Positions 7,425 to 13,796 of a stretch of 24,638 nucleotides of DNA are shown here, one piece after another. The translations under genes were made by a program, and so were the position numbers. Source of the DNA: Neisseria sicca 4320. GTDB lineage: Bacteria; Pseudomonadota; Gammaproteobacteria; Burkholderiales; Neisseriaceae. Below the pieces are notes generated by a model. The model ran no database searches. It was not told the origin of the DNA and was given only the letters and a program-made list of their open reading frames with translations. The stretch spans positions 1-24,638 of the forward strand of contig NZ_AEPF01000023.1 in assembly GCF_000193735.1 (NCBI RefSeq), in the 5' to 3' direction. Position 1 is the first letter of the stretch; each line of letters starts with the position of its first letter.

Positions 7425-8645
7425 TTACAAACAAGCCATTTCGTTTGCCATTTGCTGCTCTAAGGTTTCGCGTCGGCGGATGAGTCGGTATTCGTTGCCG
7501 TCCACCAAAACTTCCGCCGCACGGTTGCGCGTGTTGTAATTGCTCGCCATGCTGGCGCCGTACGCGCCCGCGCTGCGGATAACCAGCAAATCGCCTTCTT
7601 CGCAGGCGATGGTGCGGTCTTTGCCGAGAAAGTCGCCGGTTTCGCAAATCGGGCCGACAATGTTGGCGGTCAGCGGCGGGATATTTTTTGGTTCTACCGC
7701 TTCAATATGGTGATAGGCGTCATACAGTGCGGGGCGCATGAGGTCGTTCATGGCGGCATCGACCATGACGAAGTTTTTCTCTTCGCCGTGTTTGACGAAC
7801 TCGACGCGCGTCAGCAGCGAGCCTGCGTTGCCGACCAGGCTGCGGCCGGGTTCGAGGATGAGTTTCAGACGACGTGTGCCAATCAGTTTTTGAACCGCTT
7901 GGGCATACGCGCCCAAATCGGGGACGGTTTCGTCTTGATAAACGATGCCGACGCCGCCGCCTAAGTCCAAATGTTCTAAAACGATGCCTTCATCAGCCAA
8001 CTGATCCACCAAAATCAAAATGCGCTCGCAGGCTTCGATGAGCGGGCTTAAGTCGGTCAGTTGCGAACCGATGTGGCAGTCGATGCCGATGATGTTGAGG
8101 TGGCTTTGGCGGGCGGCGTGGCGGTAGGCTTCGAGTGCGTCGGCGTAGGCGATGCCGAATTTGTTGGCTTTCAGGCCTGTGGAGATGTAGGGATGTGTTT
8201 TGGCATCGACATCAGGGTTGACGCGCAGGGAGACGGACGCGGTTTTGCCCAAGCGTTCGGCAACCTTTTGAATGCGGTCGATTTCGGGGATGCTTTCCAT
8301 ATTGAAGCATTTCACGCCGGCATGCAGCGCAAACTCGATTTCCGCCTCGCTTTTGCCCACGCCTGAAAAGATGGTTTTCGCCGCGTCGCCGCCCGTCGCC
8401 AAAACGCGCGCCAATTCGCCACCGGAGACGATGTCAAAACCGCTGCCCAGCGAGGCGAAGTGTTTGATGATGCTCAGATTGCCGTTTGCCTTGACGGCGT
8501 AGCAGACGAGCGGGGAAAGCGCGGCAAACGCGGTTTGGTAATTTTCAAATGCTTCGGTCAGCGCGGATTGGCTGTACACATAAAGCGGTGTGCCGAATTC
8601 TTCGGCAAGAAGGGGGTAAGGGACTTGTTCGCAATGCAGGGTCAT
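7425..8645 (-). CDS. lysA: Diaminopimelate decarboxylase
   Basis: LysA is a PLP fold-III enzyme converting meso-diaminopimelate to L-lysine, the last step of the pathway. The 406 residues show the PLP lysine in CYAVKANGN (about residue 52), SGFDIVSGGEL, the HIGSQ and DLGGGVGI phosphate-binding motifs, EPGRSLV, and the active-site cysteine region GPICETGDFLGKD near the C-terminus. The start follows lptM by only 11 nt, so the two are cotranscribed, an arrangement seen in many beta- and gammaproteobacteria. A DUS core (GTCGTCTGAAA complement near 7864) lies inside the gene and encodes RRLK in TRRLKLILEPG. A partial DUS (7401-7411) lies in the gap before rfbC. Confidence 0.97.
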   Translation of the reverse strand: MTLHCEQVPYPLLAEEFGTPLYVYSQSALTEAFENYQTAFAALSPLVCYAVKANGNLSIIKHFASLGSGFDIVSGGELARVLATGGDAAKTIFSGVGKSEAEIEFALHAGVKCFNMESIPEIDRIQKVAERLGKTASVSLRVNPDVDAKTHPYISTGLKANKFGIAYADALEAYRHAARQSHLNIIGIDCHIGSQLTDLSPLIEACERILILVDQLADEGIVLEHLDLGGGVGIVYQDETVPDLGAYAQAVQKLIGTRRLKLILEPGRSLVGNAGSLLTRVEFVKHGEEKNFVMVDAAMNDLMRPALYDAYHHIEAVEPKNIPPLTANIVGPICETGDFLGKDRTIACEEGDLLVIRSAGAYGASMASNYNTRNRAAEVLVDGNEYRLIRRRETLEQQMANEMACL

Positions 8646-8656
8646 GGTGGTAAGAC

Positions 8657-8827
8657 TTAGTCGTTGGTTTGATTGGTCGGCTCTTTGGAAGAATGGACTT
8701 TTAAGCCGGTTTGGATCACGCCGAAACGCGCCTTGTCGCCTTCTTTGGGCAAGTAGAGGTCGCCTTTGTAACCGCAGGCCGAGAGCAGGAGGGCGGTCGC
8801 AGCCGCAAAAAATACGCCGTATTTCAT
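8657..8827 (-). CDS. lptM: Small lipoprotein LptM (YifL/LppL family)
   Basis: A 56-residue open frame easily missed because of its size. It begins MKYGVFFAAATALLLSACG: a short signal peptide and lipobox LSAC with the lipidated cysteine at 18, followed at once by GYKGDLYLPKEGDKARF. The CGxKGxLYLP signature is that of LptM, which in E. coli is an outer-membrane lipoprotein assisting oxidative maturation of the LptD-LptE lipopolysaccharide translocon. A good ribosome site AAGGAAG lies 7 nt before ATG. It is first in an operon with lysA, a common pairing. Function in Neisseria is inferred from the family. The promoter must lie in the 70-100 bp shared with divergent cyaY. Confidence 0.93.
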   Translation of the reverse strand: MKYGVFFAAATALLLSACGYKGDLYLPKEGDKARFGVIQTGLKVHSSKEPTNQTND

Positions 8828-8897
8828 CGGTAAACTTCCTTCATAAGCGCGAATGTGGCAAGATTCGGTATCTTAAACAAAAAACACACAAAAAGCC

Positions 8898-9221
8898 ATG
8901 ATGACCGAAAGCGAATTCATCCGCATGAGCGAAGAATTGTTCGAACACATCGAAGACCAAATCGACGAAAACGGCTGGGATTTCGACTGCCAGTTTGCCG
9001 GAAACGTCCTGACCATCGAAGCCGAAGACGGCACGCAAATCATCGTCAACCGCCACACGCCCAATCAGGAATTGTGGATTGCCGCAAAAAGCGGCGGCTA
9101 CCATTTCGCCGAACAAAACGGCAAATGGCTGGCAACGCGCGACAATCGCGATTTCTACGACGTTTTGAACGAAGCACTGAGCGCGGCTTCGGGCGAAGCG
9201 GTTGAGATTGCCGAATTGTGA
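8898..9221 (+). CDS. cyaY: Iron-sulfur cluster assembly protein CyaY (frataxin homolog)
   Basis: CyaY is the bacterial frataxin, an acidic iron-binding protein that regulates the IscS desulfurase. The 107-residue protein has the acidic first helix (ESEFIRMSEELFEHIEDQIDE), the beta-sheet signature DFDCQFAGNVLTIEAEDGTQIIVNRH with TPNQELWIAAKSGGYHF, and the C-terminal LNEALSAASGE helix. The gene starts with two ATG codons; the second (8901, MTESEF) could be the real start, and neither has a clear ribosome site. It is divergent from lptM-lysA and is followed 54 nt later by luxS, possibly on one transcript. No isc genes are nearby. Confidence 0.95.
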   Translation: MMTESEFIRMSEELFEHIEDQIDENGWDFDCQFAGNVLTIEAEDGTQIIVNRHTPNQELWIAAKSGGYHFAEQNGKWLATRDNRDFYDVLNEALSAASGEAVEIAEL

Positions 9222-9275
9222 TCGGACTCAGAAGCCCATCTCACACCCAAAATATTTACTCAAAAGGATAATCCA

Positions 9276-9782
9276 ATGCCCCTGTTAGACAGTTTTAAAG
9301 TCGACCACACCCGTATGCACGCCCCCGCCGTGCGTGTAGCGAAAACCATGACCACGCCCAAAGGTGACACCATTACCGTATTCGATCTGCGCTTTTGCGT
9401 TCCCAACAAAGAAATCCTGTCCGAAAAAGGCATCCACACGCTGGAGCATTTGTTCGCAGGCTTTATGCGCGACCACTTGAACGGCAACGGCGTCGAAATC
9501 ATCGACATTTCACCGATGGGCTGCCGCACCGGTTTCTACATGAGCCTCATCGGTACGCCCGACGAGCAGCAGGTCGCCGACGCTTGGCTCGCTTCGATGC
9601 AGGATGTGGTCAATGTCAAAGACCAAAGCAAAATCCCCGAATTGAACGAATACCAATGCGGCACTTACATGATGCACTCGCTCGCTGAAGCGCAAGAAAT
9701 CGCGCAAAACGTCCTGACGCGCAAAGTGGCGGTGAACAAAAATGAAGAGCTGACGCTGGATGAAAGTTTGCTGAACGCGTAA
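9276..9782 (+). CDS. luxS: S-ribosylhomocysteine lyase
   Basis: LuxS cleaves S-ribosylhomocysteine to homocysteine and DPD, the precursor of AI-2, in the activated methyl cycle. The 168-residue length is typical. Metal ligands are H54 and H58 in the HTLEHLFAGFMRDHL motif and C128 in NEYQCGTY. E57 is the catalytic base and C83 in MGCRTGFY is the second catalytic residue. All are present, so the enzyme should be active. The ribosome site is AAAGGA, 9 nt before ATG. The gene is the second of a plus-strand pair with cyaY and ends in a DUS hairpin. Confidence 0.98.
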   Translation: MPLLDSFKVDHTRMHAPAVRVAKTMTTPKGDTITVFDLRFCVPNKEILSEKGIHTLEHLFAGFMRDHLNGNGVEIIDISPMGCRTGFYMSLIGTPDEQQVADAWLASMQDVVNVKDQSKIPELNEYQCGTYMMHSLAEAQEIAQNVLTRKVAVNKNEELTLDESLLNA

Positions 9783-9795
9783 TGATAGGTTTTGA

Positions 9796-9838
9796 AAAAG
9801 GTCGTCTGAAAACGGGAAACCGATTGCAGACGACCTTT
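9796..9838 (+). terminator. DUS-pair terminator of luxS
   Basis: A full DUS at 9799-9810 pairs with an imperfect complement (GCAGACGACCT, 9826-9836), extended by AAA/TTT flanks. It lies 14 nt after the luxS stop. Confidence 0.65.
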
Positions 9839-9981
9839 AGGTTTGGGTGCGTGATATTCCGCTGTCGGTTTGTTTAAGCGGAAAAATATATTTCAAAACT
9901 AAAAAATAAAATACGAGGACAAGATAAATACGGGAAGTTCCTATAAGGTTATTCTACAATACACCTTTTATTCATTGCGTA

Positions 9982-9993
9982 AGGTCGTCTGAA
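9982..9993 (+). promoter_or_regulatory. Single DUS abutting the rarD-like start codon
   Basis: The 12-base DUS AGGTCGTCTGAA ends at 9993 and the ATG begins at 9994. No other Shine-Dalgarno lies upstream, so AAGG at the DUS 5' end (about 10 nt from ATG) probably serves as ribosome site. Confidence 0.6.
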
Positions 9994-10893
9994 ATGACGG
10001 ATTTGTCGAAAGGTCTGATTGCGGCGGCATTGTCCAATATTTTGTTTGTCGTGCTGTTTCTATACGGAATTTGGATGAAGCCGATGACGGGGACGGAAGT
10101 CTTCGCTTGGCGTATGGTGGCGATGCTGGCGGCTTTGTTCGTCCTGATGGAGATGGTGGGCGGCTGGCAGGCGGCAGACAGATTTATACGCGGCGTCGGC
10201 CGGGATTGGAAACGCTGGCTGCTGATTTTCCTGCCCACCCCTGTTTTTGCGAGCCAGTTGTGGCTGTTTGTCTGGTCGCCTGTCAACGGAGAGGGCGTGA
10301 ATGTGGCGATGGGCTATTTTCTGTTTCCGCTGGCTATGATGTTGTGCGGGCGGATTTGGTTTAAAGAACGCCTCAACCGCCTGCAAACGGCGGCGGTCAT
10401 GCTGGCGTGTGCCGGCGTGGCGTGGGAATGGCTGCGGATGGGAGCGTTTTCGTGGGCAACGGTGTGGGTGTTCGGCACTTATCCTGTTTATTACCTGCTG
10501 CGGCGAAGGTTGGGCGTGCCGCCCTTGGTCGGGCTGACGCTGGATTTGATGGTGATTGCGCCGTGTGCGCTGGTGTATATCGTATTTTTTACGGATACGT
10601 TAGGTTTGATTGCCGATATACCGGTATTGGCGGGGTTTGTGGTATTGCTGGGGATAAACAGCGCGGTAGCCATGCATTTGAACCTGAAGGCAAATCAATT
10701 ATTGCCGGTCGCTGTCTTCGGCATGATGAGTTATTTGGAGCCTGTTTTGCTGTTTGCCGTATCGGTAACGTTTTTGGGCGAGCCTTTGCAGCCCGGGGCT
10801 TTAATCAGCTATGGTTTGATTTGGTCGGGGTTGTGCCTGATGATGGCAAACGGGTGGATCAAGGCAAGACAGAAAGCGGTTGATAAAAGATAA
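9994..10893 (+). CDS. EamA/RarD-like drug-metabolite transporter
   Basis: A 299-residue inner-membrane protein with about ten hydrophobic helices, as in the DMT superfamily. The start KGLIAAALSNILFVVLFLYG, the WRMVAML motif after the first loop, ASQLWLFVWSPVNGEGVNVAMGYF, the PL...GRIWFKERLNRLQ box and the second repeat with LNLKANQLLPVAVFGMMSYLEPVLLF resemble RarD-type proteins. RarD is named for chloramphenicol sensitivity, but physiological substrates are unknown. The 150-bp stretch upstream is AT-rich with TACAAT at 9955-9960 as a possible -10. It ends in a strong DUS hairpin. Confidence 0.85.
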   Translation: MTDLSKGLIAAALSNILFVVLFLYGIWMKPMTGTEVFAWRMVAMLAALFVLMEMVGGWQAADRFIRGVGRDWKRWLLIFLPTPVFASQLWLFVWSPVNGEGVNVAMGYFLFPLAMMLCGRIWFKERLNRLQTAAVMLACAGVAWEWLRMGAFSWATVWVFGTYPVYYLLRRRLGVPPLVGLTLDLMVIAPCALVYIVFFTDTLGLIADIPVLAGFVVLLGINSAVAMHLNLKANQLLPVAVFGMMSYLEPVLLFAVSVTFLGEPLQPGALISYGLIWSGLCLMMANGWIKARQKAVDKR

Positions 10894-10901
10894 AGGACAA
10901 T

Positions 10902-10948
10902 AAAAGGTCGTCTGAAAACTTGGAAACGGGTTTCAGACGACCTTTTTA
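10902..10948 (+). terminator. DUS-pair terminator between rarD-like gene and murU
   Basis: Exact DUS copies in inverse orientation (10905-10916, 10932-10943), extended by AAAA/TTTT flanks, give a stem of about 15 bp with a 15-nt loop and T-run. It lies between convergent genes and can stop transcription from both sides. Confidence 0.8.
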
Positions 10949-10969
10949 TTTTTAAATCAAGATGGAGGA

Positions 10970-11665
10970 TTACCAGTTTTGTACGATTTGGGTTGCTTCG
11001 TTCAGCCGCTCTACCGTTCCGACGTCCAACCAAAGACCGTTGTGTTTTTGCGCGTCAACCTTTTCTTCGTTCATTGCTTGGCGCAGGAGGGGGGCGAGTT
11101 TGGCCTGCTGGTGCGGCGGTGTATTGCGGAAGAGTTCGGGGCGGTAAACGCCTACGCCGCTGAAAGTCAAGGCTTCGCCTGCTGATCTGTCTGAAGAGGC
11201 CAGACCGTTGGCAAGTAGGGCGAAGTCTCCGTCGGGATTGTGCGGCGGGTTGTCAACCAGCCATAGGCAGGCGAGTTTGTCTGAATGCATCAATGCTTCG
11301 GCGGCCTGTCGGGCTTTGGAAAAGTCGATGTCGGTTAGCACGTCACCATTGACAACGAGGAATGGTGCGTCGCCAAGCAGGGGTAGGGCAGTGGCAATGC
11401 CGCCTGCGGTTTCCAAGCCGCCTGCTTTTTCAGGGGAATAGGCGATGCGTACGCCGTATTGCGAGCCGTCGCCGAGCGTGGTTTCGATTTGTTCGCCGAG
11501 CCAGGCGTGATTGATGACGATTTCGGTAAAGCCTGCGGCTTTCAGACGACGTAAGTGCCAGCCGATTAAGGGTTCGCTGCCGACTTGCAGCAGGGGTTTG
11601 GGGGTATGGTCGGTCAGCGGGCGCATCCGTTCGCCGCGTCCTGCGGCAAGTATCATTGCTTTCAT
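10970..11665 (-). CDS. murU: N-acetylmuramate alpha-1-phosphate uridylyltransferase
   Basis: MurU makes UDP-MurNAc from MurNAc-1-P in the cell-wall recycling route that bypasses de novo UDP-MurNAc synthesis and fosfomycin. The 231 residues have the nucleotidyltransferase motif MKAMILAAGRGERMRPLT (G-x-G-x-R), TPKPLL with the conserved lysine, INHAWLGEQIE, LVVNGDVLTDIDF with the metal aspartate, LTFSGVGVYRPELF, KLAPLLRQAM and WLDVGTVERLNEA. This matches Pseudomonas MurU closely. The kinase partner gene amgK, commonly adjacent, is not here. A DUS core encodes RRLK (HLRRLKAAG), as in lysA. The start overlaps no other gene; the upstream DUS hairpin isolates it from the flavin reductase. Confidence 0.93.
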   Translation of the reverse strand: MKAMILAAGRGERMRPLTDHTPKPLLQVGSEPLIGWHLRRLKAAGFTEIVINHAWLGEQIETTLGDGSQYGVRIAYSPEKAGGLETAGGIATALPLLGDAPFLVVNGDVLTDIDFSKARQAAEALMHSDKLACLWLVDNPPHNPDGDFALLANGLASSDRSAGEALTFSGVGVYRPELFRNTPPHQQAKLAPLLRQAMNEEKVDAQKHNGLWLDVGTVERLNEATQIVQNW

Positions 11666-11730
11666 GGGGGAGATGGATAAGTTTGGATAATGAAATGATG
11701 GGCAGTCTGTCGGGATTGGGGAGGCTGATT

Positions 11731-11774
11731 CAAGGTCGTCTGAAAATGAAATTTAATGGTTTCAGACGACCTTG
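11731..11774 (-). terminator. DUS-pair terminator of the farR operon
   Basis: CAAGGTCGTCTGAAA (11731-11745) and its complement (11760-11774) form a 15-bp stem around a 14-nt AT-rich loop, 15 nt after the flavin reductase stop on the minus strand. Confidence 0.7.
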
Positions 11775-11789
11775 CGAGCTTGGGGAGCT

Positions 11790-12290
11790 TTATTCCAATG
11801 ATTTGAATTGTCGTCGGAAATACAATAAAGCCGGGGGGTGTGTGCCGGAATTTTTGATTTCGTTGATTTCGACGTAAAAGATAAAATGCGTCCCGATTTC
11901 GTGTTGCGAAATGATACGCCCGTGCAGATGCGCCAGTGCGCCTTCGACTTCGAGTTGCCCGGTTTCGCCCCTGTTCCAAATATGGTAGGCAAAGCGTTCT
12001 TCAGGGGAAAGCCCGGTCAGGCCGGCAAAGTGTTCTGCGATGTCCTGTTGGCTTTCGGACAGGGTATTGATGCACAAGTCGCGGTTGGCCTGAAGAATCG
12101 GAATGATTGCCGACTTCCGGTTGATGCAGAGCATAATGGTCGGCGGTTCGTCGGTAACGGGGGTAACGGCAGTCATAGTAATACCGTAACGGCCGGATTC
12201 TCCATCGGTCGTGATGACGTGTACGCCTGCGGCGCAGGATGCCATGGCATCCCTGAACGGATGCTTGAGTGTGTGTGCCGAAACTGTCAT
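11790..12290 (-). CDS. hpaC: Flavin reductase, HpaC-like (4-hydroxyphenylacetate 3-monooxygenase reductase component)
   Basis: HpaC-type proteins reduce FMN or FAD with NAD(P)H and hand the reduced flavin to a partner monooxygenase. The 166 residues show FRDAMASCAAGVHVITTDGE, YGITMTAVTPVTDEPPTIMLCINRKSA, CINTLSESQQDIAEHFAG and the C-terminal GRIISQHEIGTHFIFYVEI, all typical of the flavin reductase-like split-barrel domain. The frame is open 113 codons further upstream, but that part overlaps farR in another frame; MTVSAHTLKHPF at 12290 is the natural start, 14 nt after the farR stop. No large HpaB monooxygenase gene is in the window. In meningococcus the equivalent gene lies next to NadR/FarR (from memory, NMB1842-NMB1843), and NadR binds 4-hydroxyphenylacetate, which fits the annotation. 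Confidence 0.88.
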   Translation of the reverse strand: MTVSAHTLKHPFRDAMASCAAGVHVITTDGESGRYGITMTAVTPVTDEPPTIMLCINRKSAIIPILQANRDLCINTLSESQQDIAEHFAGLTGLSPEERFAYHIWNRGETGQLEVEGALAHLHGRIISQHEIGTHFIFYVEINEIKNSGTHPPALLYFRRQFKSLE

Positions 12291-12304
12291 TCGTCGTGCT
12301 TTTT

Positions 12305-12742
12305 TTATTTCAGGTGCTGTTCGATTTTCGACAGCGCCGCCAGCAGCTCTTTGAGTTCGAGCATTTTTTCTTTGGAAAGCACTTGTTCGATGGCGTCGTA
12401 ACGTTCGTCCACTTGCGCGCCGATGGATTCGAAAAGTTTTTCGCCTTCGTTTGTCAGCTTTAAATAGACGCGGCGTTGGTCGTTGGACGGCTTTAGGCGT
12501 ACGACAAGGCCTGCTTTTTCCAAGCGGGTCAAGATGCCGGTCAGGCTGGGGCGCAGGATGCATGCCTGATTGGCAAGGTCTTGAAAGTCCAATGTGCCGT
12601 TCTCGGCAAGCAGGCGGATGATGCGCCATTGCTGGTCGGTGATATTGGCTTGGTTCAGAATAGGACGAAATTGGGTCATCAACGCTTCCCGTGCTTGAAT
12701 CAGACCGATGTTAATAGACGCATGTTTGGATTGGTTGGGCAT
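12305..12742 (-). CDS. farR: MarR-family regulator FarR/NadR
   Basis: A 145-residue winged-helix repressor, nearly identical to the meningococcal NadR (FarR). FarR represses the farAB fatty-acid efflux pump and NadR represses the adhesin nadA; 4-hydroxyphenylacetate relieves NadR repression. Residues that I recall as ligand contacts in the NadR structure are all present: S9, N11, M22, F25, D36, W39, R43, V111 and Y115. The DNA-binding part is LDFQDLANQACILRPSLTGILTRLEKAGLVVRLKPSNDQRRVYL with the wing at D88-R91. It is first in an operon with the hpaC-like gene. The ribosome site is GGAG before ATG. nadA and farAB are not in the window, so targets here are inferred. Confidence 0.96.
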   Translation of the reverse strand: MPNQSKHASINIGLIQAREALMTQFRPILNQANITDQQWRIIRLLAENGTLDFQDLANQACILRPSLTGILTRLEKAGLVVRLKPSNDQRRVYLKLTNEGEKLFESIGAQVDERYDAIEQVLSKEKMLELKELLAALSKIEQHLK

Positions 12743-13082
12743 GAGGGGTCTCCATTGTTACCGATAAACAAACCTTTGAAGCGTGAGGCAGATTTGTAAA
12801 GGCTGTATTGTCATTATAAGAGCCCTGTGAAAGCGGCAGATGCGTAGGAGCAAAAGTATCGAACCAAAAATCAGATAACATTCCGTAAGTTTGTTTTGAT
12901 AGTAATGTTCCGTATTTTCTTATGTTCGTATATTAGTCTATTTTTGACATAATCTCAACAAAATCATCACTTGCCATGATAAGGGTGGTTTATTTTTTCA
13001 ATAAATGAATATTTACTCGATAGCGTCATGTGCTACACGGGATTCAAGTTCTTTATATGTTAAGGAATCTAGCAAGACAGCA
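12743..13082. other. AT-rich intergenic region between farR and the thioredoxin-like gene
   Basis: 340 bp with no full gene and no DUS. It holds the probable farR promoter and a direct repeat TTCCGTA (12881-12887 and 12908-12914, 27 bp apart). On the minus strand next to 13083 a frame shifted by one from the thioredoxin-like gene stays open past that gene's stop and ends with ...LTYKELESRVAHDAIE, possibly a remnant of a lost gene. The AT content is higher than in its neighbours. Confidence 0.5.
12813..12818 (-). promoter_or_regulatory. Candidate -10 box of farR
   Basis: A perfect TATAAT lies on the minus strand about 70 nt before the farR ATG. No good -35 hexamer occurs at 16-18 bp, so an activator or weak promoter is likely. 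Promoter activity is inference. Confidence 0.4.
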
Positions 13083-13601
13083 TCAATAGAATAGATCGGA
13101 AATAAAAATTCTGGCGCGCAGTCCCCAATAAGTGCTGATTCCTGAGGTGAAGTGAACCATTTTTCCGTTTTTAATCAGGATAATGCTCGGGGTAACGGAG
13201 ACTTTCCATTTTTGAGCCAAGCGTCCGTCGTTGTCGTTGACTGTAGGAAAATCAAGATGTTTTTCTGACATATAGGTACGGATATGCTCATCCGTACCGG
13301 AGTGCAGGGCAATACCGACAACAGGAATACCGTCTTCGGCAAGCCGGGAAACAGTAGGTGAAGTATAGGCGCAGATATGGCACCAGTCTCCCCATACATA
13401 GAGGACGGCGGTACGGTTTGCACTCAGTAAGGCAGGTGTCAGCGTTTCTCCTGAAAGCAGGCGCAGCGGTTCAGACGACATTTGTACGGGCGGTTCGGGT
13501 TTGCGCCACCAATCGGCAACGGCCGATAATATGGCGAAAATAACTACCGCCTGTAAAAAAGATAAGGATAGTGATTTGATGCGTGGTGGCAGACGTTTCA
13601 T
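13083..13601 (-). CDS. Membrane-anchored thioredoxin-like disulfide oxidoreductase (TlpA/ScsD-like)
   Basis: A 172-residue protein with an N-terminal signal anchor (SLSFLQAVVIFAILSAVADWW) and a periplasmic thioredoxin fold. The redox motif is WGDWCHICAYTSP (CHIC), followed by GIPVVGIALHSGTDEHIRTYM, FPTVNDNDGRLAQKWKVSVTPSIILI with the conserved cis-proline (VTP), and SGISTYWGLRAR, which resembles the end of ScsD-type proteins. Likely role: reduction or isomerisation of periplasmic disulfides. The start is unsure: the frame continues to ATG 13658 (MKHCIKTKY) and a TTG at 13670. No clear ribosome site supports any; I took MKRLPPRIK because the anchor then sits at a normal distance. The tail ISDLFY after GLRARIF looks unusual and may result from loss of the original 3' end. 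Confidence 0.82.
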   Translation of the reverse strand: MKRLPPRIKSLSLSFLQAVVIFAILSAVADWWRKPEPPVQMSSEPLRLLSGETLTPALLSANRTAVLYVWGDWCHICAYTSPTVSRLAEDGIPVVGIALHSGTDEHIRTYMSEKHLDFPTVNDNDGRLAQKWKVSVTPSIILIKNGKMVHFTSGISTYWGLRARIFISDLFY

Positions 13602-13796
13602 TTTTTGACGGTCGGAGTGAAAGAAGGGATGATACTTTGTTTTGATGCAGTGTTTCATAAAATTACCCAATGGGTCGTCTGAAAACGGTTGATGGGAAAG
13701 ATGTAACTGGATTGATAAAACATTAATTACATCAAACTACATTTTTGTTATAATTCGGGTCGCAAACCTTTATCCAACCGTAACAGAGGAAAAACC

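Noticed and set aside
12291..12629. N-terminal extension of the HpaC-like frame
   Set aside because: It is arginine/proline-rich translation of the farR gene in another frame; the true start is MTVSAHTL at 12290.
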